From contig CALXTU010000002.1 of assembly GCA_944391495.1 (NCBI GenBank), forward strand, positions 62,001 to 126,000: a stretch of DNA of 64,000 nucleotides, given 5' to 3'. The notes beneath the pieces are model-generated. The model searched no databases. It saw only the letters and a list, made by a program, of their open reading frames with translations, and had not been told where the DNA came from. Positions 7,722 through 15,355 of the stretch are shown here, piece by piece. The first letter of the stretch is position 1, and each line of letters begins with the position of its first letter. The stretch is from an uncultured Alphaproteobacteria bacterium (GTDB taxonomy: Bacteria; Pseudomonadota; Alphaproteobacteria; RF32; CAG-239). The position numbers were made by a program, and so were the translations under genes.

Positions 7722-8180
7722 CTAAACACCCTGCTCCAGCCGCAGCAGCCGCTCTTTAAGCTCCAGACCGCCGGCATATCCCGTCAGACGGCCGGATTTG
7801 CCGATAACGCGGTGACAGGGAATGATGATGGCTATCGGGTTATTATGATTGGCATAACCAACGGCGCGGCAGGCTTTTAAATTACCGATTTGTCCGGCAA
7901 TTTCCTGATAGCTGCGGGTTTGACCATAAGGAATCGTCTGCAATGCCTGCCATACTTTTTGCTGAAACGGCGTTCCCGCCGGCCGGAGCGGCAGGTCAAA
8001 CACCCGGCGGCGGCCGGCAAAATATTCGTTCAGCTGGCGGGCGGTCTCCCGCAGTAGCGGCGTTTCCCGGTCAATACCGCCTGCCGGCAAAACATCGGCA
8101 AAATCAACCCGCACCAGAGCGCCCGCCTCTTCGGCGATTAACATACGGGCAAAAGGAAAAGCGTATATATGCGCAAACAT
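7722..8180 (-). CDS. ogt: Methylated-DNA–[protein]-cysteine S-methyltransferase
   Basis: A 152-residue Ogt/MGMT-type suicide repair protein that transfers alkyl groups from O6-alkylguanine in DNA to its active-site cysteine, Cys122 in IPCHRVIG. The DNA-binding helix–turn–helix (about SYQEIAGQIGNLKACRAVGYA) precedes it. The frame is open 23 codons further upstream, but AGGAG lies six bases before this ATG and the shorter form fits the family. Confidence 0.92.
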   Translation of the reverse strand: MFAHIYAFPFARMLIAEEAGALVRVDFADVLPAGGIDRETPLLRETARQLNEYFAGRRRVFDLPLRPAGTPFQQKVWQALQTIPYGQTRSYQEIAGQIGNLKACRAVGYANHNNPIAIIIPCHRVIGKSGRLTGYAGGLELKERLLRLEQGV

Positions 8181-8269
8181 CTTTACTCCTGACTGTTTTT
8201 TTGATTGTAATGCCGGAGTTCGGGCGATGTCCAGCCCCGGCCGCGCCATATCAACAAATTTCCGACCGG

Positions 8270-8289
8270 CGTTTTATCAGGATAAAACG
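8270..8289. promoter_or_regulatory. 20-bp palindrome upstream of ogt
   Basis: CGTTTTATC and GATAAAACG are perfect 9-bp arms separated by two bases, with CCGG on both outer flanks. The loop is too small for a hairpin, so a dimeric repressor site is more likely. It lies about 90 bp upstream of ogt and 65 bp upstream of the tRNA-Phe promoter. The binding protein is unknown. Confidence 0.4.
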
Positions 8290-8353
8290 ACCGGAAAACA
8301 CTGTCAAAAAAACGTAATGCGGCAAAAAAATCATTCACAATGCAAATTTATAC

Positions 8354-8382
8354 TGGACAATATATTTTTTTTGCTCTATAAG
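8354..8382 (+). promoter_or_regulatory. Promoter of tRNA-Phe
   Basis: TGGACA (8354–8359), 17 bp, then TATAAG (8377–8382) lie 25 bp before the mature tRNA 5' end, with a T-rich spacer. Confidence 0.7.
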
Positions 8383-8407
8383 ACACAAGTCTACTGACAA
8401 AACGGTT

Positions 8408-8483
<76 letters not shown>

Positions 8484-8486
8484 TTT

Positions 8487-8512
8487 AAAAGCCTTGGTTT
8501 TCCAAGGCTTTT
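8487..8512 (+). terminator. Terminator of tRNA-Phe
   Basis: An 11-bp stem AAAAGCCTTGG/CCAAGGCTTTT with a TTTT loop starts three bases after the CCA end. Confidence 0.9.
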
Positions 8513-8582
8513 GTGTTATCAGCAAAGAACAATCAAAAACTACAAAATGCTATTTTGTGCAACTTTTGCCGGGTTGTTTATG

Positions 8583-8729
8583 TCAAACTTGCACAATTTT
8601 TGCACCGTCTTTCTTCACAAAATAAAAGGTATCCTCATCGTGCCGGTCAGACAATATTTCAATATCGTTTATCCGGTCTTCCTCCCAGTTATGAACCCGG
8701 GTAAAATTGCCGTTGCTGTCATATGGCAT
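8583..8729 (-). pseudogene. N-terminal fragment of a phage tail-type protein (48 aa)
   Basis: A 48-codon ORF with a strong ribosome-binding site (GGAGG) begins MPYDSNGNFTRVHNW and continues with EEDRINDIEILSDRHDE. This resembles the conserved start of tail-fibre or minor tail proteins in alphaproteobacterial prophages (recognition from memory, not a search). After about 34 residues the similarity stops and the frame closes early, so it is probably a prophage remnant. It lies between tRNA-Phe and the toxin–antitoxin pair, a usual place for element debris. Confidence 0.5.
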
Positions 8730-8796
8730 TTATATTTTCCTCCATAAAAAAAAGCAGCCTGTTTTGCCAGACTGCTTGTTGTTACAACATTTTGCT

Positions 8797-9066
8797 TTAT
8801 TTATAATGATATCGACAAGACAACACCTGCAAAGAATTATCCACGATCCGATAAACCAGACGATGTTGTTGGGTGATGCGCCTTGACCAACAGCCGCTCA
8901 ATTCAAACCTGAGCGGCTCGGGCTTACCTAAGCCGGAATACGGCGTTTCCATAATATTAAGGATCAAGTCCTTAATTTTTTGTGCCATTTTGGGATCACG
9001 AGCTTTTATTTCCTCATAATCCGCAAAAGCCTCGCGGGTAAAACTAAAGCTCGTCAAGCGTGACAT
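8797..9066 (-). CDS. yoeB: YoeB-family ribosome-dependent mRNA interferase toxin
   Basis: An 89-residue RelE/YoeB-fold toxin that cleaves mRNA in the ribosomal A site. The family signature is clear: GLGKPEPLRFELSGCWSRRITQQHRLVY and the C-terminal CRYHY with the catalytic His–Tyr end. It follows the YefM-type antitoxin on the same strand, and its start overlaps the antitoxin 3' end by 23 bases, with GGGG ten bases before the ATG. Translational coupling would keep antitoxin in excess. Confidence 0.95.
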   Translation of the reverse strand: MSRLTSFSFTREAFADYEEIKARDPKMAQKIKDLILNIMETPYSGLGKPEPLRFELSGCWSRRITQQHRLVYRIVDNSLQVLSCRYHYK

Positions 9067-9298
9067 TAATCAAATCCCCTTCATTTGCCTGTCTCAAACT
9101 TTCCCGCAAATGCGCCGCATTAACCGGATTAGAAAGCAGATAGCAGCTTTCCATCCAGGCGTTGTAATCGTCCAACGACATCATCACCACGCTCGGATTA
9201 TTGTTGCGGGTGATAATCTTAACCTCGTTGTTGTTGACAACCTCGTCCATCAGCCGCGCCATATTCTGTCTGGCGCAGGTATAAGTAACAGCTTCCAT
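9044..9298 (-). CDS. yefM: YefM-family antitoxin
   Basis: An 84-residue Phd/YefM antitoxin. The N-terminal DNA-binding part (YTCARQNMARLMDEVVNNNE...ITRNNNPSVVMMSLDDYNAW) is canonical, and the acidic C-terminal tail (LRQANEGDLINVTLDEL) would wrap the YoeB active site. It is first in the pair, with AGGAG before the ATG, and is expected to repress its own promoter at the TGTACA operator just upstream. Confidence 0.95.
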   Translation of the reverse strand: MEAVTYTCARQNMARLMDEVVNNNEVKIITRNNNPSVVMMSLDDYNAWMESCYLLSNPVNAAHLRESLRQANEGDLINVTLDEL

Positions 9299-9323
9299 GC
9301 CTTTTCTCCTTTCCTTTATATAA

Positions 9324-9341
9324 TGTACAATATTCTGTACA
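9324..9341 (-). promoter_or_regulatory. YefM–YoeB operator
   Basis: Two TGTACA hexamers (9324–9329 and 9336–9341) have centres 12 bp apart, 26 bp before the antitoxin start. TGTACA pairs with this spacing are the known recognition element of the E. coli YefM–YoeB complex. Confidence 0.8.
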
Positions 9342-9376
9342 TATAGTCAAGGAAAATTAAGCTTTTCTTTCTCAGT

Positions 9377-9568
9377 CTACAAATCCCTGATATTCTTGAC
9401 ATATCTGCCCAAAGATGATATTTTACCACTATGAGCGATGTCTTGAAGTGCAGAAAATCGCGCAGCTGCCACCGGGGCATTATTCCCCGACACTGATGAT
9501 GGACTAGTCACCGAAAGGTGCGCGCGACCGTCCAAGACATCGTTCAAGCGTTTAAAAGTATCTTTCAA
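9377..9568 (-). CDS. Doubtful small ORF (63 aa), possible gene remnant
   Basis: An open frame without ATG (TTG at 9568) and with no clear ribosome-binding site. It reads MKDTFKRLNDVLDGRAHLSV... and ends IRDL. The frame stays open further upstream into the mlaC terminator, so it may be the tail of a broken gene. No family recognised. The 9299–9600 interval otherwise holds only the toxin–antitoxin operator. Confidence 0.2.
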   Translation of the reverse strand: MKDTFKRLNDVLDGRAHLSVTSPSSVSGNNAPVAAARFSALQDIAHSGKISSLGRYVKNIRDL

Positions 9569-9600
9569 AAGACTATTTGCCCAAAAGTAAAGACAAAAAA

Positions 9601-9627
9601 ATCCCCGGTAGTAAATTTACCGGGGAT
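9601..9627 (-). terminator. Terminator of mlaA–mlaC
   Basis: A 10-bp stem ATCCCCGGTA/TACCGGGGAT is followed on the minus strand by a run of T (the A tract at 9595–9600). It lies 20 bp after the mlaC stop. Confidence 0.9.
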
Positions 9628-9647
9628 TTTGCTGCAAATAAGACAGC

Positions 9648-10274
9648 TTATTTTGCCGTTGGAGCACTTTGCGCCTTGAGTTTGGCTTGCAAATCGGCAA
9701 TCAGCGCATCCAGCCCGCCGGGGTTGTTTTTGATAAAAGCGGTGTATTCGCTGCGGGCAGACTGAGCCAGGCTGACACCCTCAATAACAATGTCTACGAC
9801 CTTATAATCGCCGTTCTTTTCACGAACCCGCCACAAAACTTTTGCCGGAGCGCCCTGCTCCATCGGAACCTCCGAATTGACGAAAACCTGCCCTTTAGAA
9901 GAAGAAGGCGTCGTGCCCTTGAAAATAAAAGTCCGCCCCTTAAACTCATTAAACCTCTTTGACCAAGTGGCAATGTTCAAGTCGCGGTAGACGCTGATGA
10001 AGTCTTTGCGCTGCTGCGCCGTGGCGGTGCGCCAGTTGCGCCCCAGAACAAATTGTCCGATGAAGTCCAAATCCAGCGCATCGTTCAACAGGTTGTAGAA
10101 CCGTTTGTCTTTTTCTGCCTGACTGATATTGGCATTGATGATTTGTTCAATTCCGGTGGCCGTCGTGTCTTTGATGAATTTTTCGGCCGCTTTTGCGTCA
10201 ACATCAGCCCTGGCCGCACCGGTAATCAGGCAAAACATTGTGGTCAAAACCGTTAACAAATTTTTTTTCATCAT
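9648..10274 (-). CDS. mlaC: MlaC-type periplasmic phospholipid-binding protein
   Basis: A 208-residue MlaC/Ttg2D protein that shuttles phospholipids between the outer-membrane MlaA complex and the inner-membrane MlaFEDB transporter. It has a signal peptide (MMKKNLLTVLTTMFCLITGAARA), then the family regions FVLGRNWRTATAQQRKDF and VLWRVREKNGDYKVVDIVIEGVS. The start has AGGAG seven bases upstream. It directly follows mlaA with a 24-bp gap. No mlaFED genes are in the window. Confidence 0.93.
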   Translation of the reverse strand: MMKKNLLTVLTTMFCLITGAARADVDAKAAEKFIKDTTATGIEQIINANISQAEKDKRFYNLLNDALDLDFIGQFVLGRNWRTATAQQRKDFISVYRDLNIATWSKRFNEFKGRTFIFKGTTPSSSKGQVFVNSEVPMEQGAPAKVLWRVREKNGDYKVVDIVIEGVSLAQSARSEYTAFIKNNPGGLDALIADLQAKLKAQSAPTAK

Positions 10275-10298
10275 TAAAATCTCCTGCTGAGGGTTAAA

Positions 10299-11057
10299 TT
10301 ACTCTTCCATTTCCGCGTCGAAGTCAAAATCATATAACGGGGTTTCGTCTTCCGTGGCAAAACGGCATTTAATCTGCCGCTGGTTTTGCAGATAAGCGGA
10401 GCGAATTGCAACATAAGGATCAACGGCATCTTTTGTCAAGCTGTTGTACAAATCCATATAGCCTTCAAATTTCGACACATACTTAACCACTGTATACGGA
10501 TAAGAGATTTTGGCCCGGTAGTTGGCATCGTTATACGTCATCCAGTAAACCGGATCTGCCACAAAGTCTGCCATCGAACCGACAAAATTACGCGGATTCG
10601 ACGGTCCGATAAACGGAATGACCAGGTACGGCCCGTCGGCAATACACCAGCTCGCCATCGTTTCGCTGAGTGACGTTTGATCCTGAACCAGTCCCCAACC
10701 GGCGGCGACATCAAATAACCCCGCCAGACCGAGAGTCGAGTTGATGGCAAACCGACTGATGCTGATTAAAACGGCTTTGGGCTCAAGCTGCAGCATATAG
10801 TTGAAAGTCGAAATCGGCTCATCCATATTGCTGACAAACGAGCTTATTCTCTGCCTGATGGTCGGTGTGGTAATTTTGCGATATCCCCGTTCAATCGGGA
10901 AAACAATGTTTTCATAAAACCCGTCGTTGAAGGCAAAAATCTTGCGGTTAACATCTTCATACGGGTCAGCCTCTGTTTCGCTGCGGTGAATATCGGTTGC
11001 ACAAGCGGAAGTTAACATAATGCTTAAAACTGCCGCTGTTAATTTAGTTGTATTCAA
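10299..11057 (-). CDS. mlaA: MlaA/VacJ outer-membrane lipoprotein
   Basis: A 252-residue lipoprotein that removes misplaced phospholipids from the outer leaflet. Signal peptide with lipobox LTSAC, then the family core DPYEDVNRKIFAFND...ISRFAINSTLGLAGLFD and GPYLVIPFIGPSNPRNFVG. The start chosen is TTG at 11057: GGAGG lies six bases before it and the resulting N-terminus (Met-Asn-Thr-Thr-Lys) fits a lipoprotein signal. The ATG at 11069 includes that ribosome-binding site in its own coding sequence and has none of its own. It forms an operon with mlaC. Confidence 0.93.
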   Translation of the reverse strand: MNTTKLTAAVLSIMLTSACATDIHRSETEADPYEDVNRKIFAFNDGFYENIVFPIERGYRKITTPTIRQRISSFVSNMDEPISTFNYMLQLEPKAVLISISRFAINSTLGLAGLFDVAAGWGLVQDQTSLSETMASWCIADGPYLVIPFIGPSNPRNFVGSMADFVADPVYWMTYNDANYRAKISYPYTVVKYVSKFEGYMDLYNSLTKDAVDPYVAIRSAYLQNQRQIKCRFATEDETPLYDFDFDAEMEE

Positions 11058-11261
11058 TTTTGCCTCCATTAGATGCTATAATCTAGGGCAATATACCATT
11101 TTTATTATTAAAATCAACCTTTTTGTCTAACAAAAATCACGGGAGTACCGGCGGCGGCGTAAATGTTACAAAACCGACATATTTTGTGTTTTGCTTTTAT
11201 AAGGCTTTTCCCTTAGTATCAGCCGCAGAAAACAACTGCTAAACATTGAGGAAAAAAGAGA

Positions 11262-12422
11262 ATGTTACAAAAACCTGAAAAATCAATTCCGCTGTTTGAC
11301 TGCAAAACCACTCAGGAAGTGATTGGCCAGCAGCGCTTTTTGGACGCTTTTACCAAAGTTTTGAATCACGGCGGTTACTGCCAGGGACCGGAAACTAAAG
11401 AACTTGACAAAGCTTTGGCCGAATATTCCGGCACCAAATACTGCGCCACCTGCGGTTCCGGTACCGATGCGCTGACGCTGGCTCTGATGGCCTGGGGCGT
11501 TGGTGCAGGTGATGCCGTGTTCGTTTCGTCCTTTACCTTTGTTTCGTCGGCTGAATGTGCAGCGATTGTCGGTGCGACACCGGTTTTTGTTGATTCCGAC
11601 CCGGAAACCTATAATATGAATCCGGCAGATCTGCAGCGCGCCATTGACGAGGTTAAAAAAGAAGGTAAACTGACGCCGAAAGTCGTTATTCCGGTTGATA
11701 TTTTCGGCTCCCCCTGTGATTATGACGCAATTCTTAAAATTGCTCATGACAACGGTATGAAAGTTCTGGCCGACTCCTGCCAGTCTTACGGTTCAAGCTA
11801 CAAAGGCCGCCGCGCCGGTTCTTACGGCGATATGAGCGCTACTTCTTTCTATCCGACCAAACCGCTCGGCGGTTATGGCGACGGCGGTGCCGCATTCACC
11901 AATTCCGAAGAGGAAAATGCTTTGCTGCAGTCCTGCCGTGTTCACGGTATGAGCCCCGAAGATCATTATGACAACATCCGTCTGGGTATGACCGGCCGTA
12001 TGAATACGTTTCAAGCTTCGGTTCTGCTGCTGAAACTGACGGTGTTTGATCAGGAGCTGGAAGCCCGCGACAAAGTTGCCGCCCGCTATGACAACGAGCT
12101 GAGCAGCTATTTCCGCAAACAGCGTATCCTGCCGGATTGCCGGTCGGCTCGCGCATTGTATACCATTAATTGCGATGACCGCGATGAATTGATGGCCTAC
12201 TTAAAAGAAAGAGGCATTCCCTGCGGTGCTTATTATCCGAAGCCGGTTAACGTTCAAACGGCTTATGCCAAATGGAACACCCGTTCGGTTCCGGTCTGCG
12301 AGAAATTGTCCAAGACGGTTTTGAGCATTCCGATGACGCCGTATCTGGACAAAGAGCAGATGGACTACATCATCGGCTGTATGAACGAATTTGCCGCTTC
12401 CAAACAGAGCAAAGTCGCTTAA
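11262..12422 (+). CDS. DegT/DnrJ/EryC1-family sugar aminotransferase
   Basis: A 386-residue PLP-dependent aminotransferase of the class that makes amino sugars for surface glycans (WecE, PglE and WbpE relatives). The PLP phosphate region GSGTDALTLAL, the substrate loop VHGMS and the Schiff-base lysine in SFYPTKPLGGYGDGG are all present. GAGGAAAAAAGAGA precedes the ATG. It is transcribed alone, divergent from mlaA, and ends in a strong terminator. The sugar substrate cannot be told; no cognate dehydratase is adjacent, and the glycan cluster starts 9 kb away. Confidence 0.9.
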   Translation: MLQKPEKSIPLFDCKTTQEVIGQQRFLDAFTKVLNHGGYCQGPETKELDKALAEYSGTKYCATCGSGTDALTLALMAWGVGAGDAVFVSSFTFVSSAECAAIVGATPVFVDSDPETYNMNPADLQRAIDEVKKEGKLTPKVVIPVDIFGSPCDYDAILKIAHDNGMKVLADSCQSYGSSYKGRRAGSYGDMSATSFYPTKPLGGYGDGGAAFTNSEEENALLQSCRVHGMSPEDHYDNIRLGMTGRMNTFQASVLLLKLTVFDQELEARDKVAARYDNELSSYFRKQRILPDCRSARALYTINCDDRDELMAYLKERGIPCGAYYPKPVNVQTAYAKWNTRSVPVCEKLSKTVLSIPMTPYLDKEQMDYIIGCMNEFAASKQSKVA

Positions 12423-12450
12423 CGAACAGAGGCTGTATCCGTGTAAACCA

Positions 12451-12480
12451 AACTCCGCCGGCCAACCGGCGGAGTTTTTT
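12451..12480 (+). terminator. Strong terminator after the aminotransferase, directly before cas1
   Basis: A perfect 11-bp GC-rich stem AACTCCGCCGG/CCGGCGGAGTT with a CCAA loop and six T. It ends only five bases before the cas1 start codon. Confidence 0.95.
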
Positions 12481-12485
12481 GTTGT

Positions 12486-13454
12486 ATGATTAATAAAAAT
12501 ATTATAAAAAGAGTATTTGGAAAGGATAATAAATTGGATAGACAGATTATTGAAATTTCAAAAGACGGTTTCTATCTTTCGCTAAACCGAGGTTTTCTCA
12601 TTGTTGAAAATAAAGAAGCTGGTATTTTTCAAAAAATAGATCTGAGCACTATTTTATCCTTAGTTATATCTGCCAATGATGTCCTCCTTTCAAAAAATAT
12701 TATTAACGCAATCTGCGATCAAGGCGGCAGTATTATATGCTGCGGACAAAACTATCTGCCAAAGTCAGTTATCTTACCCTATATCGGCCATTGGCTTATG
12801 GCTCCGAGAATAAAGCAACAAATAGAATGTTCCAAGCCTTTACAAAAAAATTTGTGGAAGAGTATAATTCAAAATAAAATTTATAATCAGGCTAGGGTTT
12901 TACAATTATTTTTCCCAGAAAATCAAAATATCGAAAGATTAAAAAAATTGTCTAAAGATACATTGAGCGATGACGCGACAAATAACGAAGGACTTGCAGC
13001 CGGAATATATTTTAAATCGCTATATGGCAAAAATTTTAAGCGAGAACGCTTGAATACAGATATAAATCTTTTACTTAATTACGCCTATACGGTTTTGCGG
13101 GCAATGGTTGCCAGAGCTGTTGTAGGGAATGGTTTACAACCATACTGGGGATTAAAACATTGTGCAAAAACAAATCCTTTGCCGTTGGTTGATGATTTGA
13201 TGGAACCTTTTCGTGTGATAGCAGATAAAATTGTTTTTGAAGAAATAAATAAACTAGTTAACATTGAGCACATCAATTTAACACCTGAAATAAAGCGCAA
13301 TATAACAAAAATCATAACCTACCCTGTAAAAATATCAAAAGGTGTTGTCTCATTACATGATGGAATTTATGATTTTGTTGGAAGCTTGGTAACCAGTTTT
13401 GAGCATAAAAAAATAATGTTAAAATATCCGGATATTTTTACTGTAAATAATTAA
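12486..13454 (+). CDS. cas1: CRISPR-associated integrase Cas1 (type II), displaced from cas9–cas2
   Basis: A 322-residue type II Cas1, the metal-dependent integrase that with Cas2 inserts new spacers. Catalytic residues are visible: Glu168 (NNEGLAAGIYFKSLYG), His225 (YWGLKHCAK) and the acidic pair at Asp237/Glu240 (DDLMEPFR). It is very AT-rich compared with the aminotransferase before it. Two oddities stand out. No ribosome-binding site or room for a promoter exists, because a terminator ends five bases upstream. Its stop codon lies inside a truncated CRISPR repeat. Unlike usual II-C loci it is separated from cas9 and cas2 by the whole array and faces the other way. The coding frame is intact; whether it is expressed is doubtful. 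Confidence 0.92.
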   Translation: MINKNIIKRVFGKDNKLDRQIIEISKDGFYLSLNRGFLIVENKEAGIFQKIDLSTILSLVISANDVLLSKNIINAICDQGGSIICCGQNYLPKSVILPYIGHWLMAPRIKQQIECSKPLQKNLWKSIIQNKIYNQARVLQLFFPENQNIERLKKLSKDTLSDDATNNEGLAAGIYFKSLYGKNFKRERLNTDINLLLNYAYTVLRAMVARAVVGNGLQPYWGLKHCAKTNPLPLVDDLMEPFRVIADKIVFEEINKLVNIEHINLTPEIKRNITKIITYPVKISKGVVSLHDGIYDFVGSLVTSFEHKKIMLKYPDIFTVNN

Positions 13455-14918
13455 TCTCTGATATGCTTACGTTTAATAACGATTATATAGACAATAAGTT
13501 ATAGTTGACCGTCTAATTAATCTCTGATATGCTTAGTCCTGTACATATTCATCAATATTCTTAGTTATAGTTGACCGTCTAATTAATCTCTGATATGCTC
13601 TTGCTCCGCCTGCCAATTCAATAATTCTTGTTATAGTTGACCGTCTAATTAATCTCTGATATGCTATTTCGCCGACAGCGGCGGTGATATCGGAAGTTAT
13701 AGTTGACCGTCTAATTAATCTCTGATATGCTAGAAAATATTGAAAAAATTCAATACAAAAAGTTATAGTTGACCGTCTAATTAATCTCTGATATGCTGTT
13801 GTGGTCAAAAACAAAATCTTCAGCATAGTTATAGTTGACCGTCTAATTAATCTCTGATATGCTCGTGGGCGTTTGCGTTAAATTATCCGGAATGTTATAG
13901 TTGACCGTCTAATTAATCTCTGATATGCTAAACCGCCATTTTGCCCGCAATGCAAAAAAGTTATAGTTGACCGTCTAATTAATCTCTGATATGCTTGTCA
14001 TATTCTTTAATCTGGCTTTTGTACTGTTATAGTTGACCGTCTAATTAATCTCTGATATGCTCCAGAAGTGAAGGTTCAGCCGGTAGAGCCTGTTATAGTT
14101 GACCGTCTAATTAATCTCTGATATGCTCCTTGCTTATAAATTGCATTGTCGGGTCAAGTTATAGTTGACCGTCTAATTAATCTCTGATATGCTGAGTTGT
14201 TAGAATTATCTTTAAAAGCGGCTGTTATAGTTGACCGTCTAATTAATCTCTGATATGCTTTGCCCTGTTTATAGGGCTTTTGTGCTATTGTTATAGTTGA
14301 CCGTCTAATTAATCTCTGATATGCTTTGTACGAAAACGTTCCGAACTCCGGCGAAGTTATAGTTGACCGTCTAATTAATCTCTGATATGCTGGCAAAGAA
14401 GAAAGACCAATAAGAACATTTGTTATAGTTGACCGTCTAATTAATCTCTGATATGCTTTAGATTCTACATAGTGATCAGTTACATCTGTTATAGTTGACC
14501 GTCTAATTAATCTCTGATATGCTCACTCCGGCAGCAGCATCATCCGGTCAAGAGTTATAGTTGACCGTCTAATTAATCTCTGATATGCTTTTGCTGTTTT
14601 TATCATTAAGCCCGATATAGTTATAGTTGACCGTCTAATTAATCTCTGATATGCTTTAAAATATGTTATAAATTAAATATAAACGTTATAGTTGACCGTC
14701 TAATTAATCTCTGATATGCTGTATTTTGGCCAAAGTGCGAGCGCCGCTCCGTTATAGTTGACCGTCTAATTAATCTCTGATATGCTGACTTGGCTGGTCT
14801 ATCTATAATCTATGTCGTTATAGTTGACCGTCTAATTAATCTCTGATATGCTGGTTGGCGTCGGTGACCTTGCCGGTTTCCAGTTATAGTTGACCGTCTA
14901 ATTAATCTCTGATATGCT
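13448..14918 (+). CRISPR. Type II-C CRISPR array, 22 full repeats plus one truncated
   Basis: Twenty-two apparently identical 36-bp repeats start at 13498 and recur every 66 bp (GTTATAGTTGACCGTC...TCTGATATGCT on the plus strand), with the last at 14883–14918. A truncated 23rd copy, the last 20 bases, lies at 13448–13467 and overlaps the cas1 stop. There are 22 spacers, all 30 bp except one of 29 bp (14656–14684). The tracrRNA anti-repeat at 18942–18964 is complementary to the plus-strand repeat, so crRNAs are read left to right, towards cas2. Each repeat ends TGATATGCT, an extended -10-like box, so crRNAs may start inside the spacers. No spacer matches elsewhere in the window by eye. Confidence 0.99.
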
Positions 14919-14928
14919 ATATAGGCAA

Positions 14929-14964
14929 ATAGCGCCTTGAAATTGCTTAATTTTAAGGCGCTAT
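14929..14964. terminator. 16-bp hairpin at the end of the CRISPR array
   Basis: ATAGCGCCTTGAAATT pairs with AATTTTAAGGCGCTAT through a GCTT loop; the single imperfect pair is G·T. It starts 10 bp after the last repeat and ends 28 bp before the cas2 stop, placed to stop both array and cas2 transcripts. It lacks a strong T tract, so termination is only likely. Confidence 0.6.
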
Positions 14965-14992
14965 ATGATATTAAAAACGATAATCATATTAC

Positions 14993-15355
14993 TTAAAAAA
15001 GCAGTAATTGTCCGTTTTTTTCACGATTCTCTTCTTCATTTTCTTCGTAATTTTTTCCCAGATAATTTTCTGTCATCAGATATTGCTTATCTGTAATATA
15101 TAAAAAAGAAACGGAAGAGTTATCCGGAATAAATTTTGCCAAATTTTTAGTCATCGTTTGACCGACAGATAAATTTTTAACCGGTTTAATATAAACTGAA
15201 AATTGTTTCATCATAAAACCATTATCAAGAAGCAAATTACGAAACCTTGTGGCCTTTCGCATTTCGGTTCTGGTTCTGACAGGAATATCAAACATACATA
15301 TTATCCACATCATAGACCATCCGGTTAAAGTCTCAAGTCTTTGTCTTCTAGCCAT
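14993..15355 (-). CDS. cas2: CRISPR-associated protein Cas2
   Basis: A 120-residue Cas2, the structural partner of Cas1 in spacer integration. The ferredoxin-like fold starts at MMWIICMFDIPVRTRTEMRKATRFRNLL with the conserved Asp23 of the FDxP motif, and QFSVYIKP follows as in type II Cas2. The start codon overlaps the cas9 stop by eight bases, so the two are translationally coupled. The C-terminus is a charged, Glu/Asn-rich tail. Confidence 0.95.
   Translation of the reverse strand: MARRQRLETLTGWSMMWIICMFDIPVRTRTEMRKATRFRNLLLDNGFMMKQFSVYIKPVKNLSVGQTMTKNLAKFIPDNSSVSFLYITDKQYLMTENYLGKNYEENEEENREKNGQLLLF

Noticed and set aside
8511..8747. Plus-strand ORFs after tRNA-Phe
   Set aside because: They are antisense to the 48-codon phage-like ORF and have no ribosome-binding site.
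13533..14396. Minus-strand ORFs with a repeated AYQRLIRRSTIT motif
   Set aside because: They are translations of the CRISPR repeats; the 66-bp period keeps the frame open. Not proteins.
13468..14882. Self-targeting spacers
   Set aside because: I compared the spacers with the window by eye and found no convincing protospacer; a genome-wide search was not possible.
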